NCBI RefSeq assembly: GCF_019104725.1
Contig: NZ_JAHRXF010000016.1
Coordinates: forward strand, 56,194 to 120,193
Source of the DNA: Streptomyces corallincola
GTDB lineage: Bacteria; Actinomycetota; Actinomycetes; Streptomycetales; Streptomycetaceae
Direction of reading: 5' to 3'
Length of the DNA stretch: 64,000 bases
How positions within the stretch are numbered: position 1 is the stretch's first letter; each line of letters opens with the position of its first letter. The translations under genes and the position numbers were made by a program. This document shows, piece after piece, positions 50,712 through 58,035 of the stretch. A model generated the notes under the pieces. That model was not told where the DNA came from. It was given only the letters and a program-made list of their open reading frames with translations, and searched no databases.

Positions 50712-51887
50712 ATGCGCTCTCGCGTCCGCGTCTGGCTCAACCGCACGTACGCGGAGAACGTCTTCTTCATGGACCAGCTCCGGAGCAATCCCGACGGCCG
50801 GGCGGTGCGGGTGCACGCCACGCACGGCGACGCGGACTCCCCCGTGCTGGCCGCCGCCGACACCGCCGAGCTGGAGCCGGAGGGCCTGTCCCCGGCCGGG
50901 TACGTGGAGTACGCCCTCGATCTGTGCGCCCGGCGCGGCATCGACGTGTTCGTGCCCCGGCTGCACCAGGCGGAGATCGTCCGGCACCGTGCCGACTTCG
51001 CCGCCGCGGGCACGGCCGTGCTGGGCCCGACCCCGGAGGGCGCCGCCGTCTTCGAGGACAAGGCGACCGCCTACGAGGCCGTGCGGTCCGTCGGCGTGCC
51101 GGTGCCGCCCTGGTGGCGGGTCCGCACGGCCGACGAACTCCTGTGCGCCGTAGAGGAGTTGGAGGCGGGCGGACACCGGGCGTGTTTCAAACCGGCGGCG
51201 GGCGCGGGCGGGGTCGGCTTCCGGATGATCACACGGTCGCCGTTCTCGCTGGAGAACCTGGACGGCTTCCCCGGTCCGTGGGTCCAACTGGACCCGGTGG
51301 TCGAGGCGTTGCGGCGGGCGGAGCGGCCGGTGGACTGGCTGGTGATGCCGCGCCTGGAGCAGCCGGAGGTGTCCGTGGACTGTCTGACCGGCGCGGACAG
51401 CCGGTTGCGGATGGCGGTGGGCCGCACCAAGAACGGCCGCCGCCGGGGCTTCACGCTGCACGAACGGTGGCTGGAACCCGCGCGGTTGATCGCGGAGGGG
51501 TTCGGGCTGCGCCATCTGTCCAACATCCAGTTCCGGATGCTCGGCGACCGGCCGGTGCTGCTGGACGTCAACACCCGTGCGGCGGGCGGGCTGCACCAGC
51601 TCGCGCAGTGCGGGATCAACGCGCCCTGGGCGGCGGTGCGGCTCGCGCTGGGCGAGGACCCCGGTGTGCTCGAACCGCCGTTCCTCGGGCAGGACTACAC
51701 GGTGGTCTCCGGACCGCGCCCGCTGCGCCCGGTCTCCCTCCCCCGGCAGCGCACGGCCGGACCCGACCCGCTGCCCGCGACCCCGGCCCTCGTGGGCGCG
51801 CCGGTGGCGGAGCGGCCGTCCGGACCGGACCGCGTGCGCGGGGCGGACCCGCTGCCGGGGGCGGACCGATCCGGTCTGCCTTCTTGA
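50712..51887 (+). CDS. ATP-grasp domain enzyme
   Basis: Soluble protein of 391 residues of the ATP-grasp superfamily, which joins a carboxylate to an amine or thiol through acyl phosphate. The pre-ATP-grasp start MRSRVRVWLNRTYAENVFFM is followed by RLHQAEIVRHRADF, VLGPTPEGAAVFEDKATAYE, CFKPAAGAGGVGFRMI (ATP-binding loop), DWLVMPRLEQPEVSVDCL and LLDVNTRAAGGLHQLAQCGI (metal ligands, with NTRAAGG in place of the usual NxRxxGG). The C-terminal ~60 residues are Pro/Arg-rich. The substrate is unknown; relatives are annotated as carbamoyl-phosphate-synthase-like. Start ATG 50712 with GAAGG 8 bases upstream. The chitinase promoter begins inside its stop codon. Confidence 0.8.
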   Translation: MRSRVRVWLNRTYAENVFFMDQLRSNPDGRAVRVHATHGDADSPVLAAADTAELEPEGLSPAGYVEYALDLCARRGIDVFVPRLHQAEIVRHRADFAAAGTAVLGPTPEGAAVFEDKATAYEAVRSVGVPVPPWWRVRTADELLCAVEELEAGGHRACFKPAAGAGGVGFRMITRSPFSLENLDGFPGPWVQLDPVVEALRRAERPVDWLVMPRLEQPEVSVDCLTGADSRLRMAVGRTKNGRRRGFTLHERWLEPARLIAEGFGLRHLSNIQFRMLGDRPVLLDVNTRAAGGLHQLAQCGINAPWAAVRLALGEDPGVLEPPFLGQDYTVVSGPRPLRPVSLPRQRTAGPDPLPATPALVGAPVAERPSGPDRVRGADPLPGADRSGLPS

Positions 51888-51909
51888 CACCATCTTTGGT
51901 CCATACCAA
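51884..51909 (+). promoter_or_regulatory. Chitinase promoter with DasR-like (dre) box
   Basis: A consensus -35 TTGACA (51884-51889) overlaps the ATP-grasp stop codon, followed by the palindrome TTGGTCCATACCAA (51896-51909). The 12-base core TGGTCCATACCA matches the DasR consensus TGGTCTAGACCA at 10 of 12 positions. DasR represses chitin and GlcNAc genes in Streptomyces until glucosamine-6-phosphate accumulates. Confidence 0.7.
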
Positions 51910-52013
51910 CTTGGGTGGCGCACCGGGAGCTTCCGGCTCCCGCACCGCACGGAGCTTCCCGCTCCCGAACCGCTCCGCACGCCCGAACACCCCTTCATCC
52001 CCAGGGAGATCGT

Positions 52014-53711
52014 GTGCGCCACCTCCTCGGACGTCCCAGACACCGGGTCCTCGCCCTGCTCGGCTCCGCCGCCCTCGCGCTCGGCGGAGCCGTCGCGCTT
52101 CCGGGCACCGCCCAGGCGGCCAACGTCCTCACCAACCCCGGCTTCGAATCGGGCGGCCTCTCCCCGTGGAGCTGCTCGGGCAACCTCGGCTCGATCGTCT
52201 CCTCCCCCGTGCACGGCGGCACCAAGGCCCTCCAGGGCGCGGTCTCGGCGAGCGACAACGCCCAGTGCAGCCAGACCGTCGCCGTCCAGCCGAACACCAC
52301 GTACGCGCTCAGCGGCTGGGTGCGCGGTTCCTACGTGTACCTCGGGGTGGGCGGCGGCGCCTCCACCTGGACGTCGTCCCCGACCGCGTACAGCAGGCTC
52401 AGCCTCTCCTTCACCACCGGCGCGGCACAGACCAGCGCCACCATCTACGTGCACGGCTGGTACGGGCAGGGCAGCTACACCGCCGACGACATCAGCCTGG
52501 ACGGCCCCGGCGGCGGAGGGGGCGGCGGCGACACGCAGGCCCCGAGCGCGCCGAGCGGCCTGACCTCGACCGCCAAGACCGCGAACAGCGTCTCGCTGAA
52601 GTGGAACGCCTCCACCGACAACGTCGGTGTGACCGGCTACGACGTCTACAGCGGCGGCAACCGGATTCTCACCGTCGGCTCCACCGGCACGACCGTCTCG
52701 GGGCTCTCCCCCAGCACCGCGTACACCTTCACGGTGAAGGCGCGGGACGCGGCCGGGAACACCTCCGGGGCCTCCAACTCCCTGTCCGTGACGACGAACG
52801 CGGGCAGCGGCGGCGGAGGCGGCGGCACCGGCTTCAAGCAGGCAGCGCCGTATCTGTACGAGGGCTGGGGCGATCCGCCCAACCCAGCGACCGTGATGAG
52901 CGCGACCGGCGTGAAGTGGTTCACGATGGCGTTCGTGCTGGACTCCGGGGGCTGCACCCCGTCCTGGGACGGCAGCCGTCCGCTGACCGGCGGCGCCGAC
53001 CAGACCGCGATCAACCAGATCCGCTCGGCGGGCGGTGACGTCGTCCCGTCGTTCGGCGGCTGGTCCGGCAGCAAGCTGGGCGCCAACTGCTCCTCGGCGA
53101 GCGCGCTGGCGGGCGCGATGCAGAAGGTGATCGACGCCTACTCGTTGAAGGCGATCGACATGGACGTCGAGAACACGGACGAGTTCGAGAACGAGGCCGT
53201 CCGGGCGAAGATCCTCACCGCGCTGAAGACGGTCAAGGTCAACAATCCCGGTCTGAGGACCATCGTCACCTTCGGCACCTCCACCACCGGCCCGACCGCC
53301 TCCGGCAACCGGCTCATCGAGCAGGCCCAGTCCCTGGGCGCCAACATCGACGTGTTCACGATCATGCCGTTCGACTTCGGCGGCGGCGCCGACATGTACG
53401 GCAACACGGTGAGCGCGGCCGAGGGGCTGAAGAACAAGCTGAAGTCCACGTTCGGCTGGGACGACGCGACCGCCTACGGCCACATCGGGATCTCCGGCAT
53501 GAACGGGCTGTCGGACCAGCAGGAGAACACCACTCCGGCCATCTGGACGCAAATCAAGGACTGGAGCAACTCCCACCACATCGCACGGCTCGCCTACTGG
53601 GCCGTCAACCGCGACCGGGCCTGCCCCGGCGGCGGCGTGGTCAGCAACTGCTCCGGCATCAGCCAGAACACCTGGCAGTTCACCTCGATCACGGCCGGTT
53701 TCACCGGCTGA
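52014..53711 (+). CDS. Secreted GH18 chitinase with CBM and FnIII domains
   Basis: Secreted chitinase of 565 residues. A signal peptide (about 1-36, ending GTAQA) leads to an N-terminal carbohydrate-binding domain (about 37-160, NVLTNPGFESGGLSPWSCSG), then Gly linker, a fibronectin III domain (about 177-265) and the GH18 barrel (about 274-565). The catalytic stretch is LKAIDMDVEN with the acid Glu386; the first Asp and Gly of the usual DGIDIDWE are replaced by Lys and Ala, as in a branch of bacterial GH18. The start GTG 52014 has AGGGAG about 5 bases upstream. It lies behind a DasR-like box, so it is expected to be induced by chitin fragments. Confidence 0.9.
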   Translation: MRHLLGRPRHRVLALLGSAALALGGAVALPGTAQAANVLTNPGFESGGLSPWSCSGNLGSIVSSPVHGGTKALQGAVSASDNAQCSQTVAVQPNTTYALSGWVRGSYVYLGVGGGASTWTSSPTAYSRLSLSFTTGAAQTSATIYVHGWYGQGSYTADDISLDGPGGGGGGGDTQAPSAPSGLTSTAKTANSVSLKWNASTDNVGVTGYDVYSGGNRILTVGSTGTTVSGLSPSTAYTFTVKARDAAGNTSGASNSLSVTTNAGSGGGGGGTGFKQAAPYLYEGWGDPPNPATVMSATGVKWFTMAFVLDSGGCTPSWDGSRPLTGGADQTAINQIRSAGGDVVPSFGGWSGSKLGANCSSASALAGAMQKVIDAYSLKAIDMDVENTDEFENEAVRAKILTALKTVKVNNPGLRTIVTFGTSTTGPTASGNRLIEQAQSLGANIDVFTIMPFDFGGGADMYGNTVSAAEGLKNKLKSTFGWDDATAYGHIGISGMNGLSDQQENTTPAIWTQIKDWSNSHHIARLAYWAVNRDRACPGGGVVSNCSGISQNTWQFTSITAGFTG

Positions 53712-53744
53712 CACCGCCGACCCACCGCACACCCGCACCCAGGA

Positions 53745-53772
53745 CCCGCCCGGCCACGCGTGGCCGGGCGGG
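53745..53772. terminator. Perfect 28-bp palindrome after the chitinase gene
   Basis: 14-bp arms (53745-53758 and 53759-53772) with no spacer, forming a stem of about 12 bp with a 4-base loop, between convergent chitinase and GH4 genes, 33 bases after the chitinase stop. Confidence 0.8.
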
Positions 53773-53805
53773 CTCCGACGGGCCCCAACTCACTCGTTAA
53801 GGAAG

Positions 53806-55143
53806 CTACTTGAGATAGGCGAGCCCCGGATGGACGGCCGTGTACCCGTCCACCAGCCGACGGGCCACCGCCACCGAGTCCACCAGGGGATGCAGTGCGA
53901 ACGCCTTCACGGCCCGCGCCCGCTCCCCGGACTCCGCGGTGGCCAGCACCTCCCGCTCGACCGCCTTCACCGCGCCCACCAGGGCGGCGGCGTGCCCGTC
54001 GAGCGGTGAAACGGCCACCGGACGCGCCCCGCCCGCGTCCACCAGGCACGGCACCTCGACGACGGCCTCGGCGTCCAGGCTCGGCAGGGTGCCCCGGTTG
54101 CGGACATTGAGGATCAGCGTGGCGCGTTCGTCGCGGGCGACGGCCCGCATCAGCGCGAGGGCGACCTTCTCGTACCCGCCGGACAGGTCCTCCTCCTCGC
54201 GCTCCCCGGCCCCGGCGGCCTCCCGGTTCTCCGCCATGTACGTCGCCTCGCGCTCGGCGCGGGTGCGGTGCCAGGCGTCCAGCGCACCGCTGCCCGGCCG
54301 TACCGCCTCCTCGTAGAACCGTGCCTGCTGGTCGCGGAGGAAGGCACCGCGGGTCAACTCCGCCTCCCTGTAGGCGCGTACGGTCTCGCGGTTGAAGTAG
54401 TAGTAGTGCAGGTACTCGTTGGGGACCGCGCCGAGCGAGCGCAGCCAGTCGGCGCCGAAGAGGCGGCCCTCCTCGAACGAGCCGAGCAGCGCGGGATCGC
54501 CCAGCAGGCGCGGGAGTTCGTCCCGGCCGTCCACGCGCAGCCCGCGCACCCAGCCGAGGTGGTTGAGCCCGGCGTAGTCGATCGACGCCCGCGCCGGATC
54601 GGCGCCCAGCACCCGGGCGATGCGGCGGCCGAGGCCCACCGGGGAGTCGCAGATGCCGATGACCCGGTCCCCGAGATGGCGGGACATGGCCTCGGTGACC
54701 AGCCCGGCCGGGTTGGTGAAGTTGATGACCCACGCGTCCGGGGCGAGCCGGGCCACCCGGCGGGCGATGTCCACGGCGACCGGGACGGTGCGCAGGCCGT
54801 AGGCGATGCCGCCCGCGCCGACCGTCTCCTGCCCGAGGACGCCCTCCGCGAGCGCCACCCGTTCGTCCTCCGCGCGGCCCGCGAGACCGCCGACACGGAT
54901 CGCGGAGAAGACGAAGTCGGCGCCGCGCAGGGCGTCGTCGAGACCGGTGGCCGCGGTGACGCGGGGCGCGTCCGGGACCCCGGCCGCCTGCTCGGCCAGC
55001 ACCCGGGTGACCGCGCGCAGCCGGGCCTCGTCGGTGTCGTGCAGGACGACCTCGGTCACCCGGCCCGCGCCCCGGTCCGCCAGCAGCGCCCCGTACACCA
55101 GCGGCACCCGGAATCCGCCGCCGCCCAGAATCGTCAGCCTCAC
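53806..55143 (-). CDS. GH4 NAD-dependent glycosidase (6-phospho-beta-glucosidase-like)
   Basis: Enzyme of 445 residues of glycoside hydrolase family 4, which uses NAD+ and a divalent metal and an oxidation-elimination mechanism. The NAD-binding start MRLTILGGGGFRVPLVYGAL is followed by GADFVFSAIRVGG, ETVGAGGIAYGLRTVPVAVD, INFTNPAGLVTEA, ICDSPVGLGRRIA (metal-binding Cys) and YAGLNHLGWVRGLR (His). It may act on phosphorylated or unphosphorylated cellobiose-like or chitobiose-like disaccharides; no PTS gene is nearby, so the exact substrate is open. The start GTG 55143 has GAAGGA 8 bases upstream. It is divergent from the GH16 glucanase and shares its 353-base control region. Confidence 0.88.
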   Translation of the reverse strand: MRLTILGGGGFRVPLVYGALLADRGAGRVTEVVLHDTDEARLRAVTRVLAEQAAGVPDAPRVTAATGLDDALRGADFVFSAIRVGGLAGRAEDERVALAEGVLGQETVGAGGIAYGLRTVPVAVDIARRVARLAPDAWVINFTNPAGLVTEAMSRHLGDRVIGICDSPVGLGRRIARVLGADPARASIDYAGLNHLGWVRGLRVDGRDELPRLLGDPALLGSFEEGRLFGADWLRSLGAVPNEYLHYYYFNRETVRAYREAELTRGAFLRDQQARFYEEAVRPGSGALDAWHRTRAEREATYMAENREAAGAGEREEEDLSGGYEKVALALMRAVARDERATLILNVRNRGTLPSLDAEAVVEVPCLVDAGGARPVAVSPLDGHAAALVGAVKAVEREVLATAESGERARAVKAFALHPLVDSVAVARRLVDGYTAVHPGLAYLK

Positions 55144-55377
55144 GCCTCGTGTCCTTCCCGCCGGGCCGTCCCGGCGCCACTCCCCGCGCCCGCCCGCGGC
55201 CCCCGGACGCGGGCCGGAACGCGGCCGGTCACCGCCGCAAGTCAACCACCCCGGACGCGCACCGGACCGCGCACCACCCACGGCACGCCCGCCCGCGACG
55301 CGGCACCGGCCGCACCGCACATCACCCCAAGTTCGCCCAACTCCCGCTCCCAGTAATGGATTTACCTGTCGGAACTC

Positions 55378-55406
55378 TTGACGCTCCGGTCGCCCGAGAG
55401 CACATT
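55378..55406 (+). promoter_or_regulatory. GH16 promoter
   Basis: TTGACG (55378-55383) and CACATT (55401-55406) with a 17-base spacer; the first CebR-like box begins 10 bases after the -10, at or just after the expected transcription start, so a bound repressor would block it. Confidence 0.5.
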
Positions 55407-55416
55407 GGCGACACCC

Positions 55417-55454
55417 TGAGAGCGCTCTCACCCTGGTGGGCGGGAGCGCTCCGA
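55417..55454. promoter_or_regulatory. Two CebR-like operators before the GH16 glucanase
   Basis: TGAGAGCGCTCTCA (55417-55430) is a perfect 14-bp palindrome and CGGGAGCGCTCCGA (55441-55454) a near-perfect one, 24 bases apart centre to centre. Both match the Streptomyces CebR/LacI-type consensus TGGGAGCGCTCCCA at 12 of 14 positions. Confidence 0.75.
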
Positions 55455-55496
55455 CAGGCGTCCCCCGCACCCCCTCACCATCGGAGAGGCACCTCC

Positions 55497-56900
55497 ATGA
55501 CCGAGCCTTCCGGCGCGCACAGACCCGGCGCCCTGCGCCGGGCCCTCCTCGCCGCCGCCGCCACGCTGTCCCTGGCGGCGGCGGTCACGACCGCCGCCAC
55601 CACGCCCGCCGACGCGTCGGCGCCCACCCCGCCGTCCGGCTGGACCCAGGTGTTCCTGGACGACTTCAACGGCGCGGCCGGGTCCGGTGTGAACACCGGC
55701 AACTGGACCTACGACACCGGGACCTCGTATCCGGGCGGCGCCGCGAACTGGGGCACCGGCGAGGTCGAGACGATGACCTCCAGCACCAGCAACGTGGCGC
55801 TCGACGGCAGCGGCAACCTGCTGATCACGCCCCGCCGGGATGCCTCGGGCCGCTGGACCTCCGGGCGGATCGAGACCAACCGCACCGACTTCCAGCCCCC
55901 CGCGGGCGGCAAGCTGCGGGTGCAGGCCCGTATCCAGATGCCGAACGTGACGGGCGCGGCGGCCAAGGGGTACTGGCCCGCGTTCTGGGCGCTCGGGTCG
56001 CCGTTCCGGGGCAACTACTGGAACTGGCCGTCCATCGGCGAGCTGGACATCATGGAGAACGTGCAGGGCCTGAACAACGTGTGGGCCACCATGCACTGCG
56101 GCACCAACCCCGGCGGCCCCTGCAACGAGACGACCGGCATCGGCAACTCCCGGCCGTGCCCCGGCTCCACCTGCCAGTCGGGCTTCCACACCTACGCGAT
56201 GGAGTGGGACCGCTCGACCAGCCCCGAGGAGATCCGTTTCTCGGTGGACGGCACGACGTACCACACCGTGCGCGCCAACCAGATGGACGCGACGAGCTGG
56301 GCGAACGCCACCAACCACGGGTACTTCGTGATCCTGAACGTGGCGATGGGCGGCGGCTTCCCCGGCGCGTTCGGCGGCGGCCCCGACGGCGGTACCGAGC
56401 CGGGCCACCCGATGGCCGTGGACTACGTCCAGGTGCTCCAGTCCGGCAGCGGCGGCGGTGGCGGCACGACTCCCCCGCCGTCCGGCGGCCGGGACGCCTA
56501 CGGCACGATCCAGGCCGAGTCCTACGACGCGCAGTCCGGTGTGGTCCCGGAGGCGACGACCGACACCGGGGGCGGGCAGGACATCGGCTCGCTGGCGAAC
56601 GGTGACTGGGCCCAGTACAAGGGCGTCAACTTCGGCTCCTCGCCCGCCACACAGTTCCGGGCGCGGGTGGCCAGCGGTGCCGCCACCGGAGTCGGCGGTC
56701 TGGTCGAGGTGCGGCTCGACAGCCGTTCCAACGCGCCCATCGGCAGCTTCGCGCTGTCCAGCACCGGGGGCTGGCAGTCCTGGCGGACGGTGCCCGCGAA
56801 CATCTCCGGGGTCACCGGCACGCACGACGTCTACCTGACGTTCAGCAGCGGTCAGCCGGCGGACTTCGTGAACGTGAACTGGTTCCAGTTCGGGCGCTGA
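55497..56900 (+). CDS. Secreted GH16 endo-1,3-beta-glucanase (laminarinase) with CBM6
   Basis: Secreted beta-glucanase of 467 residues. A long signal peptide (about 1-41) is followed by a GH16 jelly-roll (about 45-315) with catalytic motif GELDIMEN (nucleophile Glu182, Asp184, acid/base Glu187) and substrate-binding segments YWPAFWALGSPFRGNYWNWP and MHCGTNPGGPCNE. A Gly/Pro linker leads to a C-terminal CBM6-like beta-sandwich (YGTIQAESYDAQSG to WFQFGR). The enzyme should cut beta-1,3-glucan such as laminarin or fungal wall glucan. ATG 55497 has GGAGAGG 7 bases upstream. Two CebR-like boxes predict induction by beta-linked oligosaccharides. Confidence 0.92.
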   Translation: MTEPSGAHRPGALRRALLAAAATLSLAAAVTTAATTPADASAPTPPSGWTQVFLDDFNGAAGSGVNTGNWTYDTGTSYPGGAANWGTGEVETMTSSTSNVALDGSGNLLITPRRDASGRWTSGRIETNRTDFQPPAGGKLRVQARIQMPNVTGAAAKGYWPAFWALGSPFRGNYWNWPSIGELDIMENVQGLNNVWATMHCGTNPGGPCNETTGIGNSRPCPGSTCQSGFHTYAMEWDRSTSPEEIRFSVDGTTYHTVRANQMDATSWANATNHGYFVILNVAMGGGFPGAFGGGPDGGTEPGHPMAVDYVQVLQSGSGGGGGTTPPPSGGRDAYGTIQAESYDAQSGVVPEATTDTGGGQDIGSLANGDWAQYKGVNFGSSPATQFRARVASGAATGVGGLVEVRLDSRSNAPIGSFALSSTGGWQSWRTVPANISGVTGTHDVYLTFSSGQPADFVNVNWFQFGR

Positions 56901-56919
56901 GCCCCACCGCACGACGGCA

Positions 56920-56940
56920 GGACCGCACCGGGGGCGGTCC
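56920..56940. terminator. Weak hairpin between GH16 and AraC genes
   Basis: GGACCGC (56920-56926) pairs with GCGGTCC (56934-56940) over 7 bp with a 7-base loop in the 84-base gap between convergent genes. The gap is GC-rich and may contain further stems. Confidence 0.45.
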
Positions 56941-56984
56941 CGCGCACCGGCCGACGGGCCGCCGCGGGGCCGCCCCCGGGCGCG

Positions 56985-57890
56985 TCAGCCCAGTTCCGCC
57001 CGGAAGGCCGCCGGGGTGTGGCCGGTGCGGAGCTGGAAGAACTTGGAGAAGTTGGCCGGGTCGGGGAAGCCGACGGCCGCGCCGACGCGGGTGACGGGCA
57101 GGTCGGTGTGCGCGAGGAGGCGTTTGGCCTCCAGCACGACGCGTTTGTCGATGAACCCCTTGGGCGTCCCGCCGGTGGCGGCGCGGACCGCGCGGACCAG
57201 GGTGCGGCGGGAGTAACCGAGGGCGTCCGCGTAGGCGCTGACGCTGTGGTTGGCGGCGAAGTCCTTCTCCACGGCGTCCCGGAAGAGGGTGAACGCGCTG
57301 TCCGGCTGGCGTCCGCCGGGCCGCCCGGCACCGGCCGCGAGGTGGGCGAGGCGCAGCAGGAACCCGGTGAGGGTGTGCCGCAGCACGGCGGTGTGCAGGC
57401 TGAGCGGCAGGGTCGTGGTGTCCTCGTACTCGCGCCGCAGATGGGCGAGGGAGGCGTGCAGCGCGGCGAGCCGGTCGGGGTCGGGGCGCAGCAGCGGGGG
57501 CAGGTCGTAGCGGTAGAGGTTGGTGGCCTCGACGGTGGCGCGGGGCAGGAAACCGGGCTGCATGGTGAGGACGGTGCCCCGGTAGGCGTCGGTGCGGGAG
57601 AAGCGGTGGACCTGGCCGGGGCGTATCCAGAGCAGATCGCCGGGGCGGGCCTCGTACTCCGCGAAGTCCACCATGTGCCGGACCGGGCCCTCGGTGAAGA
57701 GCATCACGACGTGGAAGTCGATGCGGTGAACGCGGTGCAGCGGGGCATCCGCGTGCCAGGTGCGCCCGGCGCCCATCGGGCAGACCTGCATGCCCACACC
57801 GCCCACGGCCAGTTCGACGGGGAAGGGGAACGTCCTGATGGCGTCGCCACCCCCCACGGTGGGCGCGATTTCGGATGCCATGTCCGCCAT
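56985..57890 (-). CDS. AraC-family transcriptional regulator
   Basis: Regulator of 301 residues with an N-terminal cupin-like sensor domain (VHRIDFHVVMLFTEGPVRHM, ARPGDLLWIRPGQVHRFSRT, a sugar- or aromatic-binding fold) and a C-terminal double HTH: VSAYADALGYSRRTLVRAV and VTRVGAAVGFPDPANFSKFF ending in RTGHTPAAFRAELG. The first helix-turn-helix is separated by a normal linker helix. The ATG at 57890 is chosen; ATG 57881 is nearly as good, because AAGGGG lies before both. It is divergent from the transketolase gene, which it may control, or it may answer to the neighbouring glycosidases; the ligand is unknown. Confidence 0.9.
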   Translation of the reverse strand: MADMASEIAPTVGGGDAIRTFPFPVELAVGGVGMQVCPMGAGRTWHADAPLHRVHRIDFHVVMLFTEGPVRHMVDFAEYEARPGDLLWIRPGQVHRFSRTDAYRGTVLTMQPGFLPRATVEATNLYRYDLPPLLRPDPDRLAALHASLAHLRREYEDTTTLPLSLHTAVLRHTLTGFLLRLAHLAAGAGRPGGRQPDSAFTLFRDAVEKDFAANHSVSAYADALGYSRRTLVRAVRAATGGTPKGFIDKRVVLEAKRLLAHTDLPVTRVGAAVGFPDPANFSKFFQLRTGHTPAAFRAELG

Positions 57891-57915
57891 GTCCCCTTCG
57901 CACCGCTCTTCCCGC

Positions 57916-57989
57916 GTGATCACTGTCCCAGATTCACCACAGAGTGACACACCTCGCCCTACCGGCCCAAAAGTCAGACTTTTACTTTT
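57916..57989. promoter_or_regulatory. Divergent AraC/tkt control elements
   Basis: GTGATCAC (57916-57923) is a perfect 8-bp palindrome. Nearer tkt, AAAAGT-CAG-ACTTTT (57969-57983) is a perfect 6-bp-arm palindrome followed by a second ACTTTT (57984-57989). The latter is unusually AT-rich for this genome and lies 50 bases before the tkt start. Confidence 0.45.
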
Positions 57990-58035
57990 GAACGCGTCCG
58001 GCCAGCCAACCCGCAGCTAACGAGGACTCTTGAAG

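Larger units (their letters stand above)
55144..55496. other. Divergent control region between GH4 and GH16 genes
   Basis: 353 bases with no gene. The GH16 half holds a plausible promoter (55378-55406) and two CebR-like operators (55417-55430, 55441-55454). The GH4 half is GC-rich and shows nothing definite. Confidence 0.6.

Noticed and set aside
58030..58035. TTG start for transketolase
   Set aside because: It adds two residues only and has no better ribosome site; ATG 58036 matches known transketolase N-termini.
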